Below are positions 23,715 through 36,700 of a stretch of 64,000 nt of DNA, piece by piece. How positions within the stretch are numbered: position 1 is the first letter of the stretch; each line of letters starts with the position of its first letter. The notes below the pieces were generated by a model. The model was not told the origin of the DNA. It searched no databases and saw only the letters and a list, made by a program, of their open reading frames with translations. The translations under genes and the position numbers were made by a program. This DNA is from Loripinus fragilis (lineage: Eukaryota > Mollusca > Bivalvia > Lucinida > Lucinidae), in contig OZ026524.1 in the NCBI GenBank assembly GCA_964019695.1, positions 31,741,664-31,805,663 on the forward strand, in the 5' to 3' direction.

Positions 23715-26337
23715 TAGCTAGACTGTCTATCAGTGTAGCTACACTGTCTAATAGTGTTACTAGACTGTCTATTAGTGTAGCTAGATTTTCTATTAGTGTA
23801 GCTACACTGTCTAATAGTGTTCCTAGACTGTCTTTTAGTGTAGCTAGACTGTCTATTAGTGTAGCTACACTGTCTAATAGTGTTCTTAGACTGTCTACTA
23901 GTGTAGCTAGACTGTCGTTTAGTGTAGCTACACTGTCTAATAGTGTTCCTAGATTGTCTATTAGTGTAGCTACACTGTCTTATAGTGTTCCTAGACTGTC
24001 AATTAGTGTAGCTAGTCTGTCTATTAGTGTAGCTACACTGTCAAATAGTGTTCCTAGAATGTCTACTAGTGTAGCTAGACTGTCTATTAGTGTAGCTACA
24101 CTGTCTATTAGTGTTCCTAGACTGTCTTTTAGTGTAGCTAGACTGTCTATTAGAGTAGCTAGATTGTCTATCAATATAGCTACACTGTCTATTAGTTTTC
24201 CTATACTGTATGTTAGTGTAGCTAGTCTGTCTACTAGTGTAGCTACATTGTCTATTGATGTTTCTAGACTGTCCGTTAGTGTAGCTAGATTGTCTATCAA
24301 TGTAGCTACACTGTCTAAAAGTTTTTTTATACTGTCTGTTAGAGTAGCTACACTGTCTATTTGTTTTCATCGACGGTCTATTAGTTAGCTACACTGTCTA
24401 TTAGAGTTCATAGACTGTCTGTAAGTGTAGCTAGACTGTCTATTAGTGTAGCTACACTGTCTAATAGTGTTCCTAGACTGTCTATTAGGGTAGCTAGACT
24501 GTGTACTAGTGTAGCTACACTGTCTTATAGTGTTCCTAGACTGTCTATTAGTGTAGCTAGACTGTCTATTAGTGTTCATAGACGGTCTGTTAGTGTAGCT
24601 AGACTGTCTATTAATGTAGCTACACTGTCTTATAGTGTTCCTAGACTGTCTATTAGTGTAGCTAGATTGTCAATTATTGTAGCTACACTGTCTTATAGTC
24701 TTCCTAGACTGTCTATTAGTGTAGCTAGACTGTCTATTAGTGTAGCTACACTGTCTATTAGTGTTCATAGACTGTCTGTTAGTGTAGCTAGACTGTCTAT
24801 TAGTGTAGCTACACTGTCTAATAGTGTTCCTAGACTGTCAATTAGTGTAGCTAGATTGTCTATCAATATAGCTACACTGTCTATTAGTTTTCATAGACGG
24901 TATGTTAGTGTAGGTAGACTTTCTACTAGTGTAGCTACATTGTCTATTGATGTTCCTAGACTGTCCGTTAGTGAAGCTAGATTGTCTATCAATGTAGCTA
25001 CACTGTCTATTAGTTTTCTTATACTGTCTGTTAGAGTAGCTACACTGTCTATTAGTGTTCATATACTGTCTGTTAGTGTAGCTAGACTGTCTATAAGTGT
25101 AGCTTCACTGTCTAATAGTGTTCCTAGACTGTCTTTTAGTGTAGCTAGATTGTCTATTTGTGTTGCTACACTGTCTAATAGTGTTCCTAGACTGTCTACT
25201 AGTGTAGCTAGACTGTCTTTTAGTGTAGCTACACTGTCTAATAGTGTTCCTAGACTGTCTATTTGTGTAGCTAGATTGTGTATCAACATAGCTAGACTGT
25301 CTACTAGTGTAGCTACATTGTCTATTGATGTTCCTAGACTGTCCGTTAGTGTAGCTAGATTGTCTATCAATGTAGCTACACTGTCTTTTAATTTTCTTAT
25401 ACTGTCTATTAGAGTAGCTGCACTGTCTATTAGTGTTCATATACTGTCTGTTCGTGTAGCTAGACTGTCTATTAGTGTTCCTAGACTGTCTATTAGTGTA
25501 GCTAGACTGTCTATTAGAGTAGCTAGATTGTCTATCAATATAGCTACACTATATATTAGTTTTCCTATACTGTATGTTAGTGTAGCTAGACTGTCTACTA
25601 GTGTAGCTACATTGTCTAATGATGTTCCTAGACTTTCCGTTAGTGTAGCTAGATTGTCTATCAATGTAGCTACACTGTCTATTAGTTTTCTTATACTGTC
25701 TGTTAGAGTAGCTACACTGTCTATTTGTTTTCATCGACGGTCTATTAGTTAGCTAAACTGTCTATTAGAGTTCATAGACTGTCTGTTAGTGTAGCTACAC
25801 TGTCTATTAGTGTAGCTACACTGTCTAATAGTGTTCCTAGACTGTCTATTAGTGTAGCTACACTGTCTTATAGTGTTCCTAGACTGGGTATTAGTGTATC
25901 TAGACTGTCTACTAGTGTAGCTACACTGTCTTATAGTGTTCCTAGACTGTCTATTAGTGTAGCTAGACTGTCTATTAGTGTAGCTACACTGTCTAATAGT
26001 GTTCATAGACTGTCTATTAGTGTAGCTAGACTGTCTATTAGAGTAGCTACACTGTCTAATAGTGTTCCTAGACTGTCTATTAGTGTAGCTACACTGTCTA
26101 ATAGTGTTCCTATACTGTCTGTTAGCGTAACTAGATTGTTTATCAATGTAGCTACACTGTGTATTTGTTTTCATAGACGGTCTATTAGAGAAGCTACACT
26201 GTCTATTAGTGTTCATAGACTGTCTGTTAGTGTAGCTAGACTGTCTATCAATGTAGCTACACTGTCTTTTAATTTTCTTATACTGTCTGTTAGAGTAGCT
26301 ACACTGTCTATTAGTGTTCATATACAGTCTGTTCGTG
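23715..26337 (+). repeat. 2,623-bp duplication, copy 2
   Basis: Second copy of 21092-23714, with boundary monomers at 24371 and 25735. Visible differences from copy 1 are the restored CGACGG at 24371 (copy 1 TGACGG), ATTAGTG instead of TTTGTG near 24758, GATTGTC instead of GATCGTC near 24855, and CTACACTG instead of CTAAACTG near 25796. The T/C difference at the boundary CpG would fit methyl-CpG decay in copy 1. Confidence 0.9.
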
Positions 26338-29300
26338 TAGCTAGACTGTCTATTAGTGTAGCTTCACTGTCTAATAGTGTTCCTACACTGTCTATTAGTG
26401 TAGCTAGATTGTCTATCAATATAGCTACACTGTCTATAAGTTTTCCTATACTTTCTGTTAGTGTAGCTAGACTGTCTACTAGTGTAGCTACATTGTCTAT
26501 TAGTGTTCCTAGACTGTCTATTTCTGTAGCTAGACTGTCTATTAGAGTAGCTAGATTGTATATCAATATAGCTACACTTTCTATTAGTTTTCCTATACTG
26601 TAAGTTAGTGTAATTAGACTATCTACTAGTGTAGCTACATTGTCTATTGATGTTCCTAGACTGTCCCTTAGTGTAGCTAGATTGTCTATCAATGTAGCTA
26701 CACTGTCTATTAGTTTTCTTATACTGTCTGTTAGAGTAGCTACACTGTCTATTTGTTTTCATCGACGGTCTATTAGTTAGCTAAACTGTCTATTAGAGTT
26801 CATAGACTGTCTGTTAGTGTAGCTAGACTGTCTATTAGTGTAGCTACACTGTCTAATAGTGTTCCTAGACTGTCTATTAGTGTAGCTAGACTGTCTACTA
26901 GTGTAGCTACACTGTCTTATAGTGTTCCTAGACTGTCTATTAGTGTAGCTAGACTGTCTATTAGAGTAGCTACACTGTCTAATAGTGTTCCTAGACTGTC
27001 TATTAGTGTAGCTACACTGTCTAATAGTGTTCCTAGACTGTCTATTAGTGTAGCTAGACTGTCTATTAGTGTAGCTACACTGTCTAATAGTGTTCCTAGA
27101 CCGTCTACTAGTGTAGCTAGACTGTCTATTAGTGTAGCTACACTGTCTTATAGTGTTCCTAGACTGTCTATTAGTGTAACTAGACTGTCTAATAGTGTTC
27201 CTAGACTGTCTATTAGTGTAGCTAGACTGTCTTTTAGAGTAGCTACACTGTCTAATAGTGTTCCTAGACTGTCTGTTAGCGTAACTAGATTGTTTATCAA
27301 TGTAGCTACACTGTCTATTTGTTTTCATAGACGGTCTATTAGAGAAGCTACACTGTCTATTAGTGTTCATAGACTGTCTGTTAGTGTAGCTAGACTGTCT
27401 ATTTATGTAGCTACACTGTCTTATAGTGTTCCTAGACTGTCTATTAGTGTAGCTAGATTGTCTATTAGTGTAGCTACACTGTCTTATAGTGATCCTAGAC
27501 TGTCTATTAGTGTAGCTAGACTGTCTATTAGTGTAGCTACACTGTCTATTAGTGTTCATAGACTGTCTGTTAGTGTACCTAGACTGTCTATTAGTGTAGC
27601 TACACTGTCTTATAGTGTTCCTAGACTGTCTATTAGTGTAGCTACACTGTCTTATAGTGTTCATTGACTGTCTATTAGTGTAGCTAGATTGTCTATTAGT
27701 GTAGCTACACTGTCTAATAGTGTTCCTAGACTGTCTACTAGTGTTGTTAGGCTGTCTATTAGAGTAGCTACACTGTCTAATAGTGTTCCTAGACTGTCTT
27801 TTAGTGTAGCTACACTGTCTATTAGTGTAGCTACACTGTCTTATAGTGTTCCTAGACTGTCTATTAGTGTAGCTAGACTGTCTATTAGAGTAGCTAAACT
27901 GTCTAATAGTGTTCCTAGACCGTCTATTAGGGTAGCTACACTGTCTAATAGTGTTCCTAGACTGTCTGTTAGCGTAACTTGATTGTTAATCAATGTAGGT
28001 ACACTGTCTATTTGTTTTCATAGACGGTCTATTAGAGAAGCGACACTGTCTATTAGTGTTCATAGACTGTCTGTTAGTTTAGATAGACTGTCAATTAATG
28101 TAGCTACACTGTCTTATAGTGTTCCTAGACTTTCTATTAGTGTAGCTAGATTGTCAATTAGTGTAGCTACACTGTCTTATAGTCTTCCTAGACTGTCTAT
28201 TAGTGTAGCTAGACTGTCTATTAGTGTAGCTACACTGTCTATTAGTGTTCATAGACTGTCTGTTAGTGTAGCTAGACTGTCTATTAGTGTAGCTACACTG
28301 TCTAATAGTGTTCCTAGACTGTCAATTAGTGTAGCTAGATTGTGTATCAATATAGCTACACTGTCTATTAGTTTTCATAGACGGTCTGTTAGAGTAGCTA
28401 CACTGTCTACTAGTGTAGCTACATTGTCTATTGATGTTCCTAGACTGTCTGTTAGTGAAGCTAGATTGTCTATCAATGTAGCTACACTGTCTATTAGTTT
28501 TCTTATACTGTCTGTTAGAGTAGCTACACTGTCTATTAGTGTTCATATACTGTCTGTTAGTGTAGCTAGACTGTCTATAAGTGTAGCTGCACTGTCTAAT
28601 AGTGTTCCTAGACTGTCTTTTAGTGTAGCTAGATTGTCTACTTGTGTAGCTACACTGTCTAATAGTGTTCCTAGACTGTCTACTAGTGTAGCTAGACTGT
28701 CTATTAGTGTAGCTACACTGTCTAATAGTGTTCCTAGTCTGTCTATTTGTGTAGCTAGATTGTGTATCAATAAAGCAACTCTTTCTACTAGTGTAGCTAC
28801 ATTGTCTATTGATGTTCCTAAACTGTCCGTTAGTGTAGCTAGATTGTGTATCAATGTAGCTACACTGTCTTTTAATTTTCTTATACTGTCTGTTAGAGTA
28901 GCTGCACTGTCTAATAGTGTTCATATACTGTCTGTTCGTGTAGCTAGACTGTCTATTAGTGTAGCTACACTGTCTAATAGTGTTCCTAGACTGTCTATTA
29001 GTGCAGCTAGATTGTCTATCAATATAGCTACACTGTCTATTAGTTTTCCTATACTGTCTGTTAGTGTAGCTAGACTGTCTACTAGTGTAGCTACATTGTC
29101 TATTAGTGTTCCTAGACTGTCTATTAGTGTAGCTAGACTGTCTATTAGAGTAGCTAGATTGTCTATCAATATAGCTACACTATCTATTAGTTTTCTTATA
29201 CTGTATGTTAGTGTAGCTAGACTGTCTACTAGTGTAGCTACATTGTCTATTGATGTTCCTAGACTGTCCGTTAGTGTAGCTAGATTGTCTATCAATGTAG

Positions 29301-29459
29301 CTACACTGTCTATTCGTTTTCTTATACTGTCTGTTAGAGAAGCAACACTGTCTATTTGTTTTCATCGACGGTCTATTAGTTAGCTAGACTGTCTATTAGA
29401 GTTCATAGACTGTCTGTTAGTGTAGCTAGACTGTCTATTAGTGTAGCTACACTGTCTAA
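26338..29459 (+). repeat. Satellite array, 26.3-29.5 kb
   Basis: Monomer array with boundary monomers at 26763 and 29366, 2,603 bp apart. It includes the forward-orientation source (28117-28677) whose reverse complement appears at 31343-31903. Two M2 modules lie close together near 27280 and 27970. The second is mutated (GTAACTTGATTGTTAATC). No gene is seen. Confidence 0.9.
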
Positions 29460-31305
29460 TAGTGTTCCTAGACTGTCTATTAGTGTAGCTACACTTTCTA
29501 ATAGTGTTCCTAGACTGGGTATTAGTGTAGCTACACTGTCTTGTAGTGTTCCTAGACTGTTTATTAGTGTAGCTGGACTGTCTATTAGTGTAGCTACACT
29601 GTCTAATAGTGTTCATAGACTGTTTATTAGTGTAGCTAGACTGTCTATAAGAGTAGCTACACTGTCTAATAGTGTTTCTAGACTGTCTATTAGTGTAGCT
29701 ACACTGTCAAATAGTGTTCCTAGACTGTCTGTTAGCGTAACTAGATTGTTCATCAATGTAGCTACACTGTGTATTTGTTTTCAAAGACGGTCTATTAGAG
29801 AAGCTACACTGTCTATTAGTGTTCATAGACTGTCCGTTAGTGTAGCTAGACTGTCTATTAATGTAGCTACTCTGTCTTATAGTGTTCCTAGACTGTCTAT
29901 TAGTGTAGCTGGATTGTCTATAAGTGTAGCTACACTGTCTTATTGTGTTCCTAGACTGTCTATTAGTGTAGCTAGACTGTCTATTAGTGTAGCTACACTG
30001 TTTATTAGTGTTCATAGACTGTCTGTTAGTGTAGCTAGACTGTCTATTAGTGTAGCTAAACTGTCTTATAGTGTTCCTAGACTGTCTATTAGTGTAGCTA
30101 GATTGTCTATTAGTGTAGCTACACTTTCTAATAGTGTTCCTAGACTGTCTACTATTGTAGCTAGACTGTCCATTAGAGTAGCTACACTGTCTAAAAGTGT
30201 TCCTAGACTGTCTGTTAGCTTAACTATATTGTTTATCAATGTAGCTACACTGTCTATTTGTTTTCATAGACGGTCTATTAGAGAAGCTACACTGTCTATT
30301 AGTGTTCATAGACTGTCTGTTAGTGTAGCTAGACTGTCTATTAATGTAGCTACACTGTCTTATAATGTTCCTAGACTGTCTATTAGTGTAGCTAGATTGT
30401 CTATTAGTGTAGCTACACTGTCTTATAGTGTTCCTAGACTGTCTATTAGTGTAGCTAGACTGTCTATTAGTGTAGCTACACTGTCTATTAGTGTTCATTG
30501 ACTGTCTGTTAGTGTTGCTAGACTGTCTATTAGTGTAGCTACACTGTCTTATAGTGTTCCTACACTGTCTATTAGTGTACCTAGATTGTCTATTAGTGTA
30601 GCTACACTGTCTAATAGTGTCCCTAGACTGTCTACTTGTGTAGCTAGACTGTCTATTAGAGTAGCTACACTGTCTAATAGTGTTCCTAGACTGTCTATTA
30701 GCGTAGCTAGATTGTCTATTAGTGTAGCTACACTGTCTAATAGTGTTCCAAGACTGTCTATTAGTGTAGCTACATTGTCTATTAGTGTAGCTACTCTGTC
30801 TAATAGTGTTCCTAGACTGTCTACTAGTGTAGCTAGACTGTCTATTAGTGTAGCTACACTGTCTAAAAGTGTTCCTAGACTGTCTATTAGTGTAGCTAGA
30901 TTGTGTATCAATATAGCTACACTGTCTATTAGTTTTCATAGACGGTCTGTTTGTGTAGCTAGACTGTCTACTAGTGTAGCTACATTGTCTATTTATGTTC
31001 CTAGACTGTCCGTTAGTGTAGCTAGATTGTCTATCAATGTAGCTAGACTGTCTTATAATTTTCTTATACTGTCTGTTAGAGTAGCTACACTGTCTATTAG
31101 TGTTCATATACTGTCTGTTCGTGTAGCTAGACTGTCTATTAGTGTAGCTACATTGTCAAATAGTGTTCCTAGACTGTCTATTAGTGTATATAGACTGTCT
31201 ATTAGTGTAGCTACACTGTCTAATAGTGTTCCTAGACTGTCTACTAGTGTAGCTAGACTGACAATTAGTGTAGCTATACTGTCTATTAGTGTTCCTAGAC
31301 TGTCT
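29460..31305 (+). repeat. 2,445-bp-period duplication, copy 1
   Basis: This 1,846-bp segment recurs at 31905-33750. Private shared markers include ACTGGGTATTAG near 29515, CTGTCTTGTAGTG near 29540, a GTTCATCAATG M2 variant near 29745 and a second M2 near 30220. Roughly 20 substitutions are visible, about 1%, so this duplication is older than the neighbouring 2,362- and 2,623-bp ones. The copies are separated by 599 bp that include the inverted block. Confidence 0.85.
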
Positions 31306-31342
31306 GTTAGTGTAGATAGACTGTCAATTAATGTAGCTACAC
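31306..31342 (+). repeat. Short forward fragment at the inversion's left edge
   Basis: At 31306 the path leaves the copy-1 sequence and follows 28073-28109 with one mismatch (GTGTAGATAG versus GTTTAGATAG) until GTAGCTACAC at 31342. There the orientation flips. This 37-bp piece shows that the inverted block came from a unit resembling 28.07-28.68 kb. Confidence 0.75.
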
Positions 31343-31904
31343 AGTCCAGGAACACTATTAGACAGTGTAGCTACACAAGTAGACAATCTAGCTACACTAA
31401 AAGACAGTCTAGGAACACTATTAGACAGTGTAGCTACACTTATTGACAGTCTAGCTACACTAACAGACAGTATATGAACACTAATAGACAGTGTAGCTAC
31501 TCTAACAGACAGTATAAGAACACTAATAGACAGTGTAGCTACATTGATAGACAATCTACCTTCACTAACAGACAGTCTAGGAACATCAATAGACAATGTA
31601 GCTACACTAGTAGACAGTGTAGCTACTCTAACAGACCGTCTATGAAAACTAATAGACAGTGTAGCTATATTGATAGACAATCTAGCTACACTAATTGACA
31701 GTCTATGAACACTATTAGACAGTGTAGCTACACTAATAGACAGTCTAGCTACACTAACAGACATTCTATGAACACTAATAGACAGTGTAGCTACACTAAT
31801 AGACAGTCTAGCTACACTAATAGACAGTCTAGGAAGACTATAAGACAGTGTAGCTACACTAATTGACAATCTAGCTACACTAATAGACAGTCTTGGAACA
31901 CTAA
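31343..31904 (-). repeat. Inverted satellite block 1 (reverse complement of about 28117-28677)
   Basis: Here monomers read in the opposite direction (CTAATAGACAGTCTAGCTAC phase). The block aligns without indels to the reverse complement of 28117-28677, with a small number of substitutions. Shared private features include a CTTGTGTAGC monomer, a TTAGAGTAGC monomer after GACGG, and a GTCTTCCTAG monomer. The right breakpoint is a near-perfect hairpin: GAACACTA (31896-31903), one A, TAGTGTTC (31905-31912). Open frames switch strand here. Confidence 0.9.
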
Positions 31905-33750
31905 TAGTGTTCATAGACTGTCTATTAGTGTAGCTACACTTTCTAATAGTGTTCCTAGACTGGGTATTAGTGTAGCTACACTGTCTTGTAGTGTTCCTAG
32001 ACTGTTTATTAATGTAGCTAGACTGTCTATTAGTGTAGCTACACTGTCTAATAGTGTTCATAGACTGTCTATTAGTGTAACTAGACTGTCTATTAGAGTA
32101 GCTACACTGTCTAATAGTGTTTCTAGACTGTCTATAAGTGTAGCTACACTGTCAAATAGTGTTCCTAGACTGTCTGTTAGCGTAACTAGATTGTTCATCA
32201 ATGTAGCTACACTGTGTATTTGTTTTCAAAGACGGTCTATTAGAGAAGCTACACTGTCTATTAGTGTTCATAGACTGTCCGTTAGTGTAGCTAGACTGTC
32301 TATTAATGTAGCTACTCTGTCTTATAGTGTTCCTAGACTGTCTATTAGTGTAGCTGGATTGTCTATTAGTGTAGCTACACTGTCTTATTGTGTTCCTAGA
32401 CTGTCTATTAGTGTAGCTAGACTGTCTATTAGTGTAGCTACACTGTCTATTAGTGTTCATAGACTGTCTGTTAGTGTAGCTAGACTGTCTATTAGTGTAG
32501 CTAAACTGTCTTATAGTGTTCCTAGACTGTCTATTAGTGTAGCTAGATTGTCTATTAGTGTAGCTACACTGTCTAATAGTGTTCCTAGACTGTCTACTAT
32601 TGTAGCTAGACTGTCCATTAGAGTAGCTACACTGTCTAAAAGTGTTCCTAGACTGTCTGTTAGCGTAACTATATTGTTTATCAATGTAGCTACACTGTCT
32701 ATTTGTTTTCATAGACGGTCTATTAGAGAAGCTACACTGTCTAGTAGTGTTCATAGACTGTCTGTTAGTGTAGCTAGACTGTCTATTAATGTAGCTACAC
32801 TGTCTTATAGTGTTCCTAGACTGTCTATTAGTGTAGCTAGATTGTCTATTAGTGTAGCTACATTGTCTTATAGTGTTCCTAGACTGTCTATTAGTGTAGC
32901 TAGACTGTCTATTAGTGTAGCTACACTGTCTATTAGTGTTCATTGACTGTCTGTTAGTGTAGCTAGACTGTCTATTAGTGTAGCAACACTGTCTTATAGT
33001 GTTCTTAGACTGTCTATTAGTGTAGCTAGATTGTCTATTAGTGTAGCTACACTGTCTAATAGTGTTCCTAGACTGTCTACTTGTGTAGCTAGACTGTCTA
33101 TTAGAGTAGCTACACTGTCTAATAGTGTTCCTAGACTGTCTATTAGTGTAGCTAGATTGTCTATTAGTGTAGCTACACTGTCTAATAGTGTTCCAAGACT
33201 GTCTATTAGTGTAGCTACATTGTCTATTAGTGTAGCTACTCTGACTTATAGTGTTCCTAGACTGTCTACTAGTGTAGCTAGACTGTCTATTAGTGTAGCT
33301 ACACTGTCTAAAAGTGTTCCTAGACTGTCTATTAGTGTAGCTAGATTGTGTATCAATATAGCTACACTGTCTATTAGTTTTCATAGACGGTCTGTTTGTG
33401 TAGCTAGACTGTCTACTAGTGTAGCTACATTGTCTATTTATGTTCCTAGACTGTCCGTTAGTGTAGCTAGATTGTCTATCAATGTAGCTACACTGTCTTA
33501 TAATTTTCTTATACTGTCTGTTAGAGTAGCTAAACTGTCTATTAGTGTTCATATACTGTCTGTTCGTGTAGCTAGACTGTCTATTAGTGTAGCTACACTG
33601 TCAAATAGTGTTCCTAGACTGTCTATTAGTGTATATAGACTGTCTATTAGTGTAGCTACACTGTCTAATAGTGTTCCTAGACTGTCTACTAGTGTAGCTA
33701 GACTGACAATTAGTGTAGCTATACTGTCTATTAGTGTTCCTAGACTGTCT
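31905..33750 (+). repeat. 2,445-bp-period duplication, copy 2
   Basis: Direct copy of 29460-31305 that begins exactly at the right breakpoint of the inverted block. It then runs on through 33750 into normal array (AGTCTTTTAG), where copy 1 instead diverges into the inversion junction. Array order therefore suggests copy 2 keeps the original right flank. Confidence 0.85.
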
Positions 33751-36700
33751 TTTAGTGTAGCTAGACTGTCTATTAGAGTAGCTAGATTGTCTAACAATAT
33801 AGCTACACTGTATATTAGTTTTCCTATACTGTATGTTAGTGTAGCTAGACTGTCTACTAGTGTAGCTACATTGTCTATTGATGTATCTAGACTGTCCTTT
33901 AGTGTAGCTAGATTGTCTATCAATGTAGCTACACTGTCTATAAGTTTTCTTATACTCTGTGTTAGAGTAGCTACACTGTCTATTTGTTTTCATCGTCGGT
34001 CTATTAGTTAGCCACACTGTCTATTAGAGTTCATAGCCTGTCTGTTAGTGTAGCTAGACTGTCTATTAGTGTAGCTACACTGTCTAATAGTGTTCCTAGA
34101 CTGTCTATTAGTGTAGCTAGACTGTCTACTAGTGTAGCTACACTGTCTTATAGTGTTCCTAGTCTGTCTATTAGTGTAGCTAGACTGTCTATTAGTGTAG
34201 CTACACTGTCTAATAGTGTTCCTAGACTGTCTATTAGTGTAGCTAGACTGTCTACTAGTGTAGCTACACTGTCTTATAGTGTTCCTAGTCTGTCTATTAG
34301 TGTAGCTAGACTGTCTATTAGTGTAGCTACACTGTCTAATAGTGTTCATAGACTGTCTATTAGTGTAGCTAGACTGTCTATTAGTGTAGCTACACTGTCT
34401 AATAGTGTTCCTAGACTGTCTGTTAGCGTAACTAGATTGTTTATCAATGTAGCTTCACTGTCTATTTGTTTTCATAGTCGGTCTATTAGAGAAGCTACAC
34501 TGTCTATAAGTGTTCATAGACTGTCTGTTAGTGTAGCTAGACTGTCTATTAATGTAGCTACACTGTCTTATAGTGTTCCTAGACTGTCTATTAGTGTAGC
34601 TAGATTGTCTATTAGTGTAGCTACACTGTCTTATAGTGTTCCTAGACTGTCTATTAGTGTAGCTAGACTGTCTATTAGTGTAGCTACACTGTCTATCAGT
34701 GTTCAGAGACTGTCTGTTAGTGTAGCTAGACTGTCTATTAGTGTACCTTTACTGTCTAATAGTGTTCCTTCACTGTCAATTAGTGTAGCTAGATTGTCTA
34801 TCAATATATGTAGTTACACTGTCTATTAGTTTTCAAAGACGGTCTGTAAGTATAGGTAGACTGTCTACTAGTGTAGCTACATTGTCTATTGATGTTCCTA
34901 GACTGTCCGTTAGTGACGCTAGATTGTCTATCAATGTAGCTACACTGTCTATTAGTTTTCTAATACTGTCTGTTAGAGTAGCTACACTGTCTATTAGTGT
35001 TCATATACTGTCTGTTAGTGTAGCTAGACTGTCCATCAGTGTTGCTACACTGTCTAATAGTGTTCCTAGACTGTCTTTTAGTGTAGCTAGATTTTCTATT
35101 AGTGTAGCTTCACAGTCTAATAGTGTTCCTAGACTGTCTACTAGTGTAGCTAGACTGTCTATTAGTGTAGCTACACTGTCTAATAGTGTTCCTAGACTGT
35201 CTATTAGTGTAGCTAGATTGTGTATCAATATAGCTACACTGTCTATTAGTTTTCATAGACGGTCTGTTAGTGTAGGTAGACTGTCTACTAGTGTAGCTAC
35301 ATTGTCTATTGATGTTCCTAGACTGTCCATTAGTGTAGCTAGATTGTCTATCAATGTAGCTACACTGTCTTTTAATTTTCTTATACTGTCTGTAAGAGTA
35401 GCTACACTGTCTATTAGTGTTCATATACTGTCTGTTCGTGTAGCTAGACTGTCTATTAGTGTAGCTACACTGTCTAATAGTGTTCCTAGACTGTCTATTA
35501 GTGTAGCTAGATTGTCTATCAATATAGCTACACTGTCTATTAGTTTTCCTATACTGTCTGTTAGTGAAGCTAGACTGTCTACTAGTGTAGCTACATTGTC
35601 TATTGATGTTCCTAGACTGTCCGTTAGTGTAGTTAGATTGTCTATCAATGTAGCTACACTGTCTATTAGTTTTCTTATACTGTCTGTAAGAGTAGCTACA
35701 CTGTCTATTTGTTTTCATCGACGGTCTATTAGTTGGCTACACTGTCTATTAGAGTTCATAGACTGTCTGTTAGTGTAGCTAGACTGTCTATTAGTGTAGC
35801 TACACTGTCTAATAGTGTTCCTAGACTGTCTATTAGTGTAGCTAGACTGTTTACTAGTGTAGCTTCACTGTATTATAGTGTTCGTAGACTGTCTATTAGT
35901 GTAGCTAGACTGTCTATTAATGTAGCTACACTGTCTAATAGTGTTCCTAGACTGTCTATTAGTGTAGCTAGACTGTCTATTAGAGTAGCTACACTGTCTA
36001 ATAGTGTTCCTAGACTGTCTATTAGTGTAGTTACACTGTCTAATAGTTTTCCTAGACTGTTTGTTTGCGTAACAAGATTGTCTATCAATGTAGCTACACT
36101 GTCTATTTGTTTTCATAGACGGTCTATTAGAGAAGCTACACTGTCTATTAGTGTTCATAGACTGTCTGACAGTGTAGCTAGACAGTCTATTAATGTAGCT
36201 ACACTGTGTTATAGTCTTCCTAGACTGTCTTTTAGTGTAGCTAGATTGTCTATTAGTGTAGCTACACTGTCTTATAGTGTTCCTAGACTGTCTATTAGTG
36301 TAGCTAGACTGTCTATAAGTGTAGCTACACTGTCTATTGGTGTTCATAGACTGTCTGTTAGTGTAGCTAGACTGTCTATTAGTGTAGCTAGATTGTCTAT
36401 TAGTGTAGCTACACTGTCTTATAGTGTTCCTAGACTGTCTACTAGTGTAGCTAGACTGTCTATTAGAGTAGCTACACTGTCTAATAGTGTTCCTAGACTG
36501 TCTATTAGTGTAGCTAGATTGTCTATCAATATAGCTACACCGTCTATTATTTTCATAGACGGTCTGTTAGTGTAGCTACACTGTCTACTAGTGTAGCTAC
36601 ATTGTCTATTGATGTTACAAGACTGTCCGTTAGTGAAGCTAGATTGTCTATCAATGTAGCTACACTGTCTATTAGTTTTCTTATAATGTCTGTTAGAGTA

